The translations under genes were made by a program, and so were the position numbers. 64,000 bases of DNA from Telluribacter roseus (lineage in GTDB: Bacteria; Bacteroidota; Bacteroidia; Cytophagales; Spirosomataceae), in the NCBI RefSeq assembly GCF_017355915.2, contig NZ_JAFEUV020000002.1, positions 496,001-560,000 on the forward strand, in the 5' to 3' direction. The notes under the pieces are model-generated. The model ran no database searches, was not told where the DNA came from, and saw only the letters and a list, made by a program, of their open reading frames with translations. This document shows positions 33,636 to 42,289 of the stretch, one piece after another (position 1 is the stretch's first letter; every line of letters begins with the position of its first letter).

Positions 33636-33784
33636 GAGGCTAAAAAATAAGTCAACAGGTTTTAAGGTTCTACGGATATGGATTCGAAAGGTACTTTTTT
33701 TTAGAAAAAAGTGCACTATGCATATAGGGCTATTACTCTAAAAAAATACTCTATTCTACTGCTAAATAGCGAAATGGTTCCTGT

Positions 33785-34642
33785 TCATTGAGGGTGAAGC
33801 GGCGTTTCGGGCAATTTTATCCGGCTACTTGATTCACCTGCCTCTTCCATTTGCTTATATACCTTTTCAAACGATTCACCATCCTCCACCCTGACCGCCA
33901 GTTTTTTTATCCCGGAGGCACCCACCAGAGCCATCCATCTGGATACTTCCATACCGGCGGTCATGTAGGCCAGCATCACGTGACGCTGGTTGCCGCCAAA
34001 AAAGCCCCGCATAGTACTGATCTCTTCCAGTTCCAGAAACTCCTGAGCACCGTTGGTCAGGTACAGCCACTCATCCATGTAGTCGAGGTACCGCTGGATG
34101 GAGTCGGTGCTGTTGACAAAGCGGCGGTCGAGCATAAGGGCCAGACCCTCATTGAACCACTGAGGTACCTCGGTGGTGGTAGTCCACCAGCCCAGACGCG
34201 TGAACAGCTCGTCGTGACACATTTCGTGACTTACCACGTCTTCGTTCAGGCCGAAAGGGTTCAGGATAATGTAGGAGTCGCCCCAGGGAGTACCCAGGCT
34301 GCAGCCAGCCCCCTCGTTGCTGTGGCAGTACTTTTCGTACTGAGCCGGGCTGCTGCAAAGTATAAAGGTAGCCTCGCCGCGGGCCGCACCCCAGAAACGG
34401 GCCACCCGGGTTTGGGCGCGCTGGATAGTTTGGAACATCTGGCGTCGCTGCGGTTGAGTAATGTCCGGACTGACGTACAGCTTATTATTGACCTTTTCGA
34501 AGTCTGAGTACCGGACCGTCTGACAATGAAACACGTGCGGATAGATGATGTAGTACCCTACCACCACCGCCAGCAGCCCTATACCGATCAGTCGTCCAAC
34601 TCGGATAAACCAACTTTTTGAAAAGGGGGAGGTCTTCAACAA
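33785..34642 (-). CDS. Peptidase MA-like membrane-anchored protein
   Basis: A 285-residue protein with one N-terminal membrane helix (about 17-34) and an outside domain. The zinc motif HExxH is present as HEMCH (139-143), and a third ligand is likely Glu165 in WFNEGLAL, giving the gluzincin peptidase MA pattern. Three cysteines around 96-114 could form a disulfide. It lies 149 bases upstream of the symporter on the same strand, without evidence of a link. The substrate is unknown. Confidence 0.78.
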   Translation of the reverse strand: MLKTSPFSKSWFIRVGRLIGIGLLAVVVGYYIIYPHVFHCQTVRYSDFEKVNNKLYVSPDITQPQRRQMFQTIQRAQTRVARFWGAARGEATFILCSSPAQYEKYCHSNEGAGCSLGTPWGDSYIILNPFGLNEDVVSHEMCHDELFTRLGWWTTTTEVPQWFNEGLALMLDRRFVNSTDSIQRYLDYMDEWLYLTNGAQEFLELEEISTMRGFFGGNQRHVMLAYMTAGMEVSRWMALVGASGIKKLAVRVEDGESFEKVYKQMEEAGESSSRIKLPETPLHPQ

Positions 34643-34744
34643 ATCCCGGGTTTTGTAGTTTGTAGTTCAGAGTAAAAGTAGTCTAAGTTTTAAAAATAGA
34701 AAGTTAACTTTTAGTATACCCACCTCTAACTAACAATTTTTTCA

Positions 34745-35701
34745 ATGCCAAGCTGCATTATCATTGGCGCCGGCCTCGCCGGCCTTACCGCTGCCCGCGA
34801 ACTCACCCGCCACCAGTGGCAGGTCACCCTCCTGGATAAAGGCCGGGGCGTAGGGGGCCGCATGGCTACCCGCCGCATCCACAACACCCGCGCCGACCAC
34901 GGCGCCCAGTACTTCTCAGCCCGCACACCGGAGTTTCAGGCGCAGGTGCAAGCGATGAAGGAAGCAGGCGTAGTGAAGGAGTGGTACCTGCCGGGTATTG
35001 ATCATCACCCACGCTACGTAGGCAGTAGTGGCATGAGCGCCATACCCAAGTACCTGGCCGAAGGACTTGACATACATACAGGGGAAAAAGTAGTACACGT
35101 AGCGGGCGACGCTACCGGCTGTACCGTACGTACCGAGGCAGGCACTGTATATACAGCGGAGAAATTGATCGTTACCATACCCGCCCCGCAGGTCAAGGCG
35201 CTGCTTACGGATAGCGGGATTCAGCTAAGTACTACCGAACAAGTGGCCTTAGATACTATTAATTACCAGCCCTGCCTGGCCGTCATTGCCGAGCTGAACC
35301 AGCCAAGCCGGATTCCCGCACCCGGTGGTATACGGTATGAGGAGGGACCTATTTCATGGGTAGCGGACAACTTCCAGAAAGGTATTACCTACGATTCAAC
35401 TACCGTTACCATCCACGCCAGTCCGCAGTACAGCCGGGAGCACCTGGAAGGCGACCTGAACAAGGTAGGGGAGATGTTGATCGCTGAGCTGCACGAATGG
35501 ATACCTGCCGAAGCCGTCGAGAGTTTTCAGGTACACCGCTGGCGGTACAGCCTCTGCGACCAGCGCCATCCTGAGCCTTACCTGCAGTGTAACACTCCAT
35601 TCCCTCTGCTGCTGGGCGGTGATGGCTTCGGGATGGGGAATGTTGAGGGAGCTTACCAGTCAGGCCTGCAAATGGCGCGAGCGCTGGTGGGGGAGGCGTG
35701 A
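34745..35701 (+). CDS. FAD-dependent amine oxidase-like protein (renalase-type)
   Basis: A 318-residue flavoprotein of the COG3380/renalase-like group. The FAD motif GAGLAGLTAARELTRH starts at residue 8, followed by LDKGRGVGGRMATRR and ADHGAQYFSART. The C-terminal LLLGGDGFGMGNVEGAYQSG closes the FAD site. It is a soluble oxidoreductase with an unknown substrate. It faces the cupin gene tail to tail with an 11-base gap and no visible terminator. Confidence 0.88.
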   Translation: MPSCIIIGAGLAGLTAARELTRHQWQVTLLDKGRGVGGRMATRRIHNTRADHGAQYFSARTPEFQAQVQAMKEAGVVKEWYLPGIDHHPRYVGSSGMSAIPKYLAEGLDIHTGEKVVHVAGDATGCTVRTEAGTVYTAEKLIVTIPAPQVKALLTDSGIQLSTTEQVALDTINYQPCLAVIAELNQPSRIPAPGGIRYEEGPISWVADNFQKGITYDSTTVTIHASPQYSREHLEGDLNKVGEMLIAELHEWIPAEAVESFQVHRWRYSLCDQRHPEPYLQCNTPFPLLLGGDGFGMGNVEGAYQSGLQMARALVGEA

Positions 35702-35712
35702 GCTTATAACAG

Positions 35713-36132
35713 CTACTCTCCTTTTTTGGGCAGTAGCTCGATCAGCTCCTTCTCGCCGTTTAGCAGGTAATACGCCACGAACTTCATGGGTTGGTTGGCC
35801 GAGTAATTGTCAAAATGGAGAATAGGAGTATCGGCGGGTTCAAAGAAAGCCTCACCGGCCTGTAGTACCTGAGCCGGTTGCCCTTCTACCTGCAGTAAGC
35901 AAGTACCTTCCACAATGTACCCCACTACCGGGCACGGGTGCTTATGGTAGGCTCCTTTTTGTCCACCCCTAAATTCTACTTCGACTACCTTGACCGAAGA
36001 AACTGTACGTTCGATGATGTTGGCGTGTAACAGGTCCTTTCGTTGCATCCCATTCTGGGCGGCTGCGTTCATGGCTATGCCTACGGAAAAAATAATGGTG
36101 TATGTAAGGTGGTTCATCTTCAACTTTGTCAT
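35713..36132 (-). CDS. Exported cupin protein
   Basis: A 139-residue single cupin with a signal peptide (cleavage near NAAAQ); an ATG at 36117 is an equally likely start. Cupin motif 1 is GGQKGAYHKHPCPVVGYIVEG, with two histidines and a glutamate, and motif 2 is near FFEPADTPILHF. These ligands point to a bound metal. The periplasmic role is unknown. The next gene upstream on the same strand is a Crp/Fnr regulator, with a 37-base gap. Confidence 0.85.
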   Translation of the reverse strand: MTKLKMNHLTYTIIFSVGIAMNAAAQNGMQRKDLLHANIIERTVSSVKVVEVEFRGGQKGAYHKHPCPVVGYIVEGTCLLQVEGQPAQVLQAGEAFFEPADTPILHFDNYSANQPMKFVAYYLLNGEKELIELLPKKGE

Positions 36133-36169
36133 TAGGTTTCATGACGCAAAGTTGAGGAGCCGCCCGCCA

Positions 36170-36745
36170 CTATCCATTGATGTAGGTTAAGGATTTGATC
36201 CGGCTCAGTGACTCGGGTTTTATACCTAGATAAGAAGCGATATGGTACTGGGCCACCAGCTGCTCGATGTTCGGGTAGGTCTGTAGCAATGACTGGTACC
36301 GCTCAGGGGCTGAATCCATCAGTAGCGAAGCTTCCCTTCTACATTTCCGGATAAAGAGTTGATCCGATATAGACTTGCCCAGCCTGTGCCAGCTGTCACT
36401 GCTTTTGAGCAGGCGGTGGTAATCGGCGTACGAAATCAGATAAACAGTGGTATCAGATAAAGCCTGAATAGAGCCGTGGGTAGGGGTTTGGGTCAGGAAG
36501 CTGGTGTAGGCGCTCACAAAGGAGCCCTCCAGATAGAAGTCCAGGTTCATTTCATCGCCTTCCTTCTGAATGAATGAGCGCAAGGTACCCTCTTCTACCC
36601 ACCCAATAAATGAGCAGGTAGTACCTGCCCGGATCAGGTACTCCTTTTTCTTTAGGTGAATCCTTCTGATAAACCCGGTCAGCTGCACGCAGTGCTCATC
36701 GGTAAGGCCCGCTTTGTCTATGATTACATCTCGTAGTTTTTCCAT
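36170..36745 (-). CDS. Crp/Fnr family regulator
   Basis: A 191-residue regulator of the short Bacteroidota type. The beta-roll (YLIRAGTTCSFIGWVEEGTLRSF) is followed by a DNA-binding end VAQYHIASYLGIKPESLSRI, which matches the family helix-turn-helix. Phosphate-binding arginine and serine of CRP are absent. It is likely co-transcribed with the cupin gene and could control it. It is a different subtype from the regulator at 8698. Confidence 0.88.
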   Translation of the reverse strand: MEKLRDVIIDKAGLTDEHCVQLTGFIRRIHLKKKEYLIRAGTTCSFIGWVEEGTLRSFIQKEGDEMNLDFYLEGSFVSAYTSFLTQTPTHGSIQALSDTTVYLISYADYHRLLKSSDSWHRLGKSISDQLFIRKCRREASLLMDSAPERYQSLLQTYPNIEQLVAQYHIASYLGIKPESLSRIKSLTYING

Positions 36746-36853
36746 CAAAGCCGCTTCTGGATTTATATAAACACTAACTATATGCCGTTGATAGATGATT
36801 TTCTTAAATAGAAATCAACTGTACAGAACATAAATAACTATCGACTATACACT

Positions 36854-37690
36854 TCAGCGCGAAGCATCAGCCGTGGACCTAGGATTGAGCGTAAATTCGG
36901 TAAGGCGGTATACCTCCTGCCGCACTATATCGAAGGTTCGTATTTGCTGTGTCTTGAGCTTGGCTACTTCTGCCGCCGGCACAGCCCCCGTAGCTCCATC
37001 GGATTGAACGGCTGCGCTCAGACTGGCCGCGCACCGAACTACCGCCAGGCTGTAGCCTTTCTCGCTACCATGGGGGACCATCAGTGTTGAAATGTTCCAT
37101 CCGGCTAGCTGGCTATTTTTTACCCGCTCGGAGGCCATTCGCTTCATCGGGCCGGTCAGGCTCCGCCAGTCGGCCGCCGGGTCGCGGAGTCGGATCAGGT
37201 CAAGTACCAGGATGGGTGTTTTGTCCGGGGCAAAGCCAGGGCTGATGATAGCATCGGCTGTTTCCCATATTTCCATTTTTACGACGGGGGCTATGGTGCG
37301 GTCACGTTTCTGCAGATCGGCCATGCGGGCTTGTACGCTATCGCCATAGATCTTGGTCCGGGCGGCCGGAGAGGCTCCTTTGATCGTCATCTCCGAGGAG
37401 ATAATCATAGTTACGTAATCATATTCGGCTGCGTCCGGGTTAGAAGTCAGCTGTTTGGCCATCATGTACCAGCCAATGAGGTTGCCTTCATCCACCGCCG
37501 CCTGATTGAGTGCTTTCCACTCCCGTTCGATGGGGAGCGCATCCTGAAGGGTATAGCCGGGAGCCAGTTTGTGGTAGATCAGGTACGTGTAAGCTTTGGC
37601 TTTCGGGCTGGCCTGCTGACCAAGGCTGGGTACTACCAGCAGCAGATTAAAAATCAGGAGAATGGATGCTAGTTGTAGTGGTTGTTTCAT
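36854..37690 (-). CDS. Exported protein of unknown function
   Basis: A 278-residue protein with a signal peptide (cleavage near SLGQ). Two similar halves are visible: TYLIYHKLAPGYTLQDALPIEREW with NLIGWYMMAKQL, and VLDLIRLRDPAADWRSLTGPMKRM with LAGWNISTLMV. The pattern suggests a duplicated dimeric alpha/beta-barrel like the NIPSNAP protein at 2425, but the similarity is weak. No catalytic residues can be named. Confidence 0.65.
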   Translation of the reverse strand: MKQPLQLASILLIFNLLLVVPSLGQQASPKAKAYTYLIYHKLAPGYTLQDALPIEREWKALNQAAVDEGNLIGWYMMAKQLTSNPDAAEYDYVTMIISSEMTIKGASPAARTKIYGDSVQARMADLQKRDRTIAPVVKMEIWETADAIISPGFAPDKTPILVLDLIRLRDPAADWRSLTGPMKRMASERVKNSQLAGWNISTLMVPHGSEKGYSLAVVRCAASLSAAVQSDGATGAVPAAEVAKLKTQQIRTFDIVRQEVYRLTEFTLNPRSTADASR

Positions 37691-37711
37691 CGTAGTAAGG
37701 TTTAGAAGTTA

Positions 37712-37735
37712 ATGGGCCGCTGATCAGCGGCCCAT
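37712..37735 (-). terminator. Hairpin after the SDR gene
   Basis: A 10-bp stem with a GATC loop (37712-37721 and 37726-37735) lies 12 bases past the SDR stop. There is no strong T-run. Confidence 0.5.
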
Positions 37736-37746
37736 CGAGTAGCAAC

Positions 37747-38616
37747 TTAAAGATATTTCCGCACATTCAGACCAAGTTGTCCCATACCGGCTGCCCAGGT
37801 GTCTTCATCAACACCGGCTGATGCCACCCAATCTTCATCCGTGAGCGATGCCCGATAACCCAGTAAGGGAAGCGAGTCCGGCCCGACCGGATAGCGCATC
37901 CGGGCGTTATTAGCATTATCAATAATATCCCGAATGACATCACCAACGATAAAGGGTTGTACGTGATTATCTTTCGAAGCAGAGAAAAAAGCGCGTTGGC
38001 GAATCAGGTTCGTGTAATTAGTATGGGCAGGGGCGACATTCAGTTTATCAACAATAGGTGTCTCAATAACTCCAGGCTGCACTACAGCAACCCGAATACC
38101 GAAGGGCTGTACTTCACAAGCCAGCGATTCGCTTAGTGATTCAACAGCAGCCTTCGACGCACAATAAGCACCCATAAAGTTGGTATGAAGCTTACCAGCT
38201 ACGGACGATACATTGATGATTAGGCCACTCCGGCGCTCCCGCATTGTGGGCAGTACCGCCTGAATACAGCGTACAGTACCAAAGTAGTTCGTTTCCATAG
38301 TTCTTCGGAAATCCTCGGCCGGTGTTTCTTCAATTGGTTTCAGCGGAGGGGCAATACCAGCATTGTTAATCAGCACATCGATGTGCCCAGCCTGCATCAG
38401 TACCTGATTAGTAGCTTCTAATACAGATTCGTCGGAGTCAACGTCCATTCGTAATACTATTAGTGGTAGGCTATCACGTTTGGCAAGTTCGGCCAGTTGA
38501 GGGGCACTCTGTGGATTACGCATCGTAGCGTATATGGTGTGGCCGCTGCGGGCTAAGGTTTCGGCGGTAGAGAAACCAATACCGGTGCTGCAGCCGGTGA
38601 TCAGTACAATAGACAT
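37747..38616 (-). CDS. Short-chain dehydrogenase/reductase
   Basis: A 289-residue classical SDR. The cofactor motif is TGCSTGIG (residues 7-14), NNAG is in LINNAGIAPP, and the catalytic YxxxK is in GAYCASKAAVESLSESLACE. MDVD after strand 3 suggests NADPH or NAD choice cannot be settled by eye. The C-terminus is longer than the 250-residue core. Substrate is unknown. It is the gene upstream of the exported protein at 36854. Confidence 0.9.
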   Translation of the reverse strand: MSIVLITGCSTGIGFSTAETLARSGHTIYATMRNPQSAPQLAELAKRDSLPLIVLRMDVDSDESVLEATNQVLMQAGHIDVLINNAGIAPPLKPIEETPAEDFRRTMETNYFGTVRCIQAVLPTMRERRSGLIINVSSVAGKLHTNFMGAYCASKAAVESLSESLACEVQPFGIRVAVVQPGVIETPIVDKLNVAPAHTNYTNLIRQRAFFSASKDNHVQPFIVGDVIRDIIDNANNARMRYPVGPDSLPLLGYRASLTDEDWVASAGVDEDTWAAGMGQLGLNVRKYL

Positions 38617-39141
38617 AAGTGTAGGGGTTTAAAGTGGGTTGAAGTACTAGTATCCAGAAGCCGGAGTTGTGCTTCCGGATCATCCTATCCGTACGTATAG
38701 CGGGAGAAAGTCCAGCCCAATGGGGCTGGTAGTAAGGCAGACCAATTCAATTACTTTACCCTTGCCCATCTAAGGCAGTATCGGGCGTTCTGTACGTTCT
38801 GGTAGTTCGCTGTTCAGAAAGTCACAAATCCTGATCTACAAACCCAAAGCTCTGGTACGTGGGCTAGTAGTGCCACTCCAGACCCTATTATAAGTGCGCG
38901 CCTGTAAGAATTTTACAAAAGGATAATATGTAAGCGAGAGAGGCTGTAGATAGTATCAATACTACCAAGATTCCGGCTCCTTTACAAATAAAGTTATCTA
39001 ACGGAAACTTAGTAGTACACAGGTCAATGATTCGCAAGTGAGGGGGTATAACACCTATTTATCAATGCGTATCCCTCTATTCAACAACTATTGAAACCTT
39101 CGGGTGAACAACCAGTTAAGTGGTGGTAAAAAGCTAATGAG
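38617..39141. other. Divergent intergenic region
   Basis: This gap between the leftward SDR and rightward lipocalin genes holds no recognisable gene, RNA or consensus promoter box. A weak CCGGA/TCCGG stem lies near 38660-38678. Confidence 0.4.
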
Positions 39142-39681
39142 ATGAATAAGAGAAAACTACTAGTAGGTGGAGCGTTGCTGGGTGTAGTGGCCCTTGCAAT
39201 GTTAAACTCCTGCCGCACTATTCCGAAGGGAGTTACGGCGGTCCAGCCGTTTGATGTGAACAGGTACCTGGGCAAATGGTACGAGGTAGCGCGGTTTGAC
39301 TATCGCTTTGAGCGGAACCTGAACAACGTGACAGCCCAGTACTCACTGAATCCGGATGGTACAATCAAGGTCGAAAACCGGGGGTATAACTTTAAGGAGC
39401 AGGAGTGGAAGGGAACTACCGGCAAGGCTAAATTTGTGGAAGATGAGAGTACCGGTAAGCTGAAGGTATCTTTCTTTGGCCCTTTTTACTCAGGATATAA
39501 CGTCGTCGAAATTGATCCGGAGTACCGGTATGCGCTGGTAGCGGGCAAGGATCTAGACTACCTCTGGCTGCTCTCCCGGGAAACTACCATGCCTGAGGCT
39601 ATAAAACAAAGGTACCTCGAGAAAGCCCGCAGTATTGGCTACGATACTTCCAAACTGATCTGGGTGGAGCATCCCCAGTAA
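39142..39681 (+). CDS. Outer membrane lipocalin (Blc-like lipoprotein)
   Basis: A 179-residue bacterial lipocalin with lipobox LNSC (Cys24). The lipocalin signature GKWYEVARFDYRFERNL follows the first strand, then NPDGTIKVENRGYN, ALVAGKDLDYLWLLSRE and a C-terminal helix EAIKQRYLEKARSIGYD. Blc proteins bind lysophospholipids or fatty acids and are linked to membrane repair. The assignment is secure. Confidence 0.94.
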   Translation: MNKRKLLVGGALLGVVALAMLNSCRTIPKGVTAVQPFDVNRYLGKWYEVARFDYRFERNLNNVTAQYSLNPDGTIKVENRGYNFKEQEWKGTTGKAKFVEDESTGKLKVSFFGPFYSGYNVVEIDPEYRYALVAGKDLDYLWLLSRETTMPEAIKQRYLEKARSIGYDTSKLIWVEHPQ

Positions 39682-39708
39682 TACTAGCTCTGTGAGGGGT
39701 TGTCGCCC

Positions 39709-40449
39709 TTACACCCGATTGGCTTCACCAAACAGTGTCCCCTCTACCACATGTAGCCACCTTTCCATCAGCGCGGGTAGGTCGTCCTGGGTCATTCCGG
39801 TGGTGTGAATGGGCTCGTGTACGATGGCGCGTACCGTACCGGGGTGCAGCCGCAGGGGCGCTTCGTCGGGCAGGAGCAGGTGGTTGGTCAGGAGGGTAAT
39901 GGGCACAATAGGTACCTGCTGCTGAATGGCCATAATAAAGGCTCCCTTTTGAATGGGCAGGTGTAGCCTGGGCGGGTGCTTGGATACAATACCGCCCTCC
40001 GGGAATATCATCACACTACGTCCCTGAGCCAGCGTACGAATAGACTTATTGAGTGAGTAGGCGCGGCTGTGGCTCTTGTCGCGGTCTACCTGGATGTGCA
40101 GCTTCGCAAACATGTAGCCAAACAGGGGGACCTTCTTCACCCCGTGCTTACCCACAAAGGCGTAGTAATTATTCAGGATCACCCCCATGGTGGCGATGTC
40201 GAGGTAGGAGAAGTGGTTGGCGCAGAATACGTAGGTACCCCGAGGCTCGGGCCGGAAGCGGTACTCAACCCTAAACCGGATGCCCGCCAGCGGAAAGAAC
40301 AGCTTACCCCACAGGCGGTTGATGTAGTGCGCGTAGGGCTTCCACTCCTCCCTTTGCAGAAAAATATAGGTAAAGGGAAACAGCAGCAGAAATATCGTCA
40401 CGAACCAGAACGCGCACCAGATCGTATAAAGCAGCGAAAACAAACGCAT
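39709..40449 (-). CDS. 1-acyl-glycerol-3-phosphate acyltransferase-like
   Basis: A 246-residue membrane acyltransferase of the PlsC family. The HX4D catalytic motif is in CANHFSYLDIATMG, the substrate motif FPEGGIV follows about 70 residues later, and VPIVPITL is the fourth block. An N-terminal membrane helix pair covers about residues 5-32. It would acylate lysophosphatidate or a related lysolipid. It converges on the lipocalin gene with a 27-base gap. Confidence 0.9.
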   Translation of the reverse strand: MRLFSLLYTIWCAFWFVTIFLLLFPFTYIFLQREEWKPYAHYINRLWGKLFFPLAGIRFRVEYRFRPEPRGTYVFCANHFSYLDIATMGVILNNYYAFVGKHGVKKVPLFGYMFAKLHIQVDRDKSHSRAYSLNKSIRTLAQGRSVMIFPEGGIVSKHPPRLHLPIQKGAFIMAIQQQVPIVPITLLTNHLLLPDEAPLRLHPGTVRAIVHEPIHTTGMTQDDLPALMERWLHVVEGTLFGEANRV

Positions 40450-40503
40450 GTACTTGTAGCCAGGGATAAAGGAAAGAAAGCGCTAATGTAAGCAGATTCA
40501 AAA

Positions 40504-40542
40504 ATAAAAATCTCCTCCCGGTAAGAGAGGAGATTTTTATTC
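40504..40542. terminator. Terminator between purH and the acyltransferase gene
   Basis: Arms 40504-40518 and 40528-40542 pair over 15 bp with A/T-rich flanks on both sides. It lies downstream of purH on minus. Confidence 0.8.
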
Positions 40543-40581
40543 GCTTTCTACCCGAAGGAGTCGTGGGGACACGGCCTCCGG

Positions 40582-40618
40582 AAAAAGCTTAAAGCCTAAA
40601 GCATACAGCCTATAGCCA
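40582..40618. repeat. Dispersed AGCCTA-type intergenic repeat, copy 2
   Basis: It consists of AAGC-TTAAAGCCTAAAGC-type units and aligns with the reverse complement of 22661-22694. It sits right after the purH stop codon. Confidence 0.45.
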
Positions 40619-40621
40619 TTA

Positions 40622-42145
40622 TTAGTGCTTAAAGTGACGAACGCCGGTAGTTACCATGGCTACGCCGTTGGCGTTGCAGTAGTCGATGGAATCCTTGTCA
40701 CGGATAGAGCCACCGGGCTGTACTACGGCCGTGATACCAGCTTCCTTGGCTATCTCCACACAGTCGGGGAAGGGGAAGAAGGCATCCGACGCCATCACCG
40801 ATCCATTCAGGTCAAAGCCAAACGCCTTCGCCTTTTCGATAGCCTGACGCAGGGCATCCACGCGGGAGGTCTGGCCGGTACCGCTGGCCAGGAGCTGGTC
40901 TTCCTTAGCGAGTACAATGGTGTTAGACTTCGTATGTTTACACACTTTCAATGCAAACTCCAGAGCACGCAGTTCGTCTTCAGAAGGAGCCTTCTCGGTA
41001 ACGGTCGTCATCTGAGCGGCGGTTTCGGTAGCGAGATCTTTGTCCTGTACCAGTACCCCGTTCAGGATGGTCTTGAACATTTCGCCGGGTAGGGCTGTGG
41101 GTTTGCGTTGTAAGAGTATACGGTTCTTCTTTGATTGGAGTACCTCAAGAGCTCCATCTTCGTAGCCCGGCGCGATCAGGATCTCCATGAAAAGCTTGTT
41201 CAGCTCCTCAGCCGTGGCCACATCTACTTTAGTATTAGTAATTACTACGCCACCAAAGGCCGAAACCGGGTCACAGGCCAGGGCGTTGAGGTAAGCCTGC
41301 TGAGCTGTGGCTGCCGTAGCGATACCACAGGCGTTGGTATGCTTAATGATCGCAAACGTAGGACCCGCTTCTGTAAATTCGTCGATCAGTCCCACGCAGG
41401 CGTCTACGTCTACCAGGTTGTTGTACGAGAGCTCCTTGCCGTGCAACTTGTCAAACATGGCATCCAGGTCACCGTAGTAGGTAGCTTTCTGGTGCGGGTT
41501 CTCACCGTAGCGGAGCGTCTGCGACGGCAGGCTACGGAAGTTATAGATATCCTCACCGGTACCCAGGAAGTAGTTGTTGATGGCCGTATCGTAGTGTGAC
41601 GACGTACCAAACGCCTGCTGGGCGTAGGTGCGGCGGTCTTCCAGGTCAGTAGCGCAGCCTTTCTCCGTAAGCAGGGCCAGTACATCCGCATACTGGTTGC
41701 GGGTAGATACGATCAGGGTATCCTTAAAGTTCTTGGCGGCCGCCCGGATCAGCGAAATACCTCCAATGTCAATCTTCTCGATGATATCTTCCTCACTGGC
41801 TCCGGAAGCAACGGTTTCCTCGAAGGGGTACAGGTCTACCACTACCATGTCCAGCGCCGGGATGTTGTACTCGGCAGCCTGGGCTATATCACCTTCGTGG
41901 TCGCGGCGGTACAGGATACCACCGAATACAGCCGGGTGCAGGGTCTTGACGCGGCCTCCGAATATGGAAGGATAGCCCGTCAGCGATTCAACGGCCGTTA
42001 CCGGAATGCCCATTTCTTCAATGAACGTTTGAGTACCACCGGTAGAGTAGAGATTCACGCCATTTTCGTGCAGGAGACGAACAATGGGCTCGAGGCCATC
42101 TTTGTAATAAACAGAAATGAGCGCGGATTGAATTTTTTTAGACAT
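40622..42145 (-). CDS. purH: Bifunctional AICAR transformylase/IMP cyclohydrolase
   Basis: A 507-residue PurH catalysing the last two steps of IMP synthesis. The N-terminal methylglyoxal synthase-like cyclohydrolase domain spans 1 to about 195 (YSTGGTQTFIEE, SIFGGRVKTLHPAVFGGILYRR). The transformylase domain follows with RYGENPHQKA, the catalytic lysine-histidine IIKHTNACGIA, SNTIVLA and a C-terminal AVVQPGGSIRDKDSIDYCN. Length is normal. A promoter box lies 109 bases upstream, leaving a leader that can form a small stem. Confidence 0.97.
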   Translation of the reverse strand: MSKKIQSALISVYYKDGLEPIVRLLHENGVNLYSTGGTQTFIEEMGIPVTAVESLTGYPSIFGGRVKTLHPAVFGGILYRRDHEGDIAQAAEYNIPALDMVVVDLYPFEETVASGASEEDIIEKIDIGGISLIRAAAKNFKDTLIVSTRNQYADVLALLTEKGCATDLEDRRTYAQQAFGTSSHYDTAINNYFLGTGEDIYNFRSLPSQTLRYGENPHQKATYYGDLDAMFDKLHGKELSYNNLVDVDACVGLIDEFTEAGPTFAIIKHTNACGIATAATAQQAYLNALACDPVSAFGGVVITNTKVDVATAEELNKLFMEILIAPGYEDGALEVLQSKKNRILLQRKPTALPGEMFKTILNGVLVQDKDLATETAAQMTTVTEKAPSEDELRALEFALKVCKHTKSNTIVLAKEDQLLASGTGQTSRVDALRQAIEKAKAFGFDLNGSVMASDAFFPFPDCVEIAKEAGITAVVQPGGSIRDKDSIDYCNANGVAMVTTGVRHFKH

Positions 42146-42253
42146 TGCGACGCTTCGTTCGTATTTTAGTGAAATAGATTCAGATGTTATGATTCAGAGG
42201 AGATTGCGTGTGGAAAAGAGCCATTGCGGCTACTCTCTTTTTAAAATAAGCCG

Positions 42254-42261
42254 CAAAGATA
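42254..42261 (-). promoter_or_regulatory. Promoter -7 box of purH
   Basis: On minus this reads TATCTTTG, an exact TAnnTTTG box, followed by CGGC. It lies 109 bases before the purH ATG. The leader contains an AAAAGAG/CTCTTTT stem. No -33 TTTG is at the expected distance. Confidence 0.45.
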
Positions 42262-42289
42262 GTGTAATCCTGAACTAATAGTAATTATT

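Noticed and set aside
33851-34507. 218-codon open frame opposite the peptidase MA-like gene
   Set aside because: The minus frame has HEMCH, WFNEG and a membrane anchor; the plus frame has none of these.
38695-38730. RNase P-like AGAAAGTCCAGCCC
   Set aside because: The rest of the P4 and specificity-domain consensus is missing nearby.
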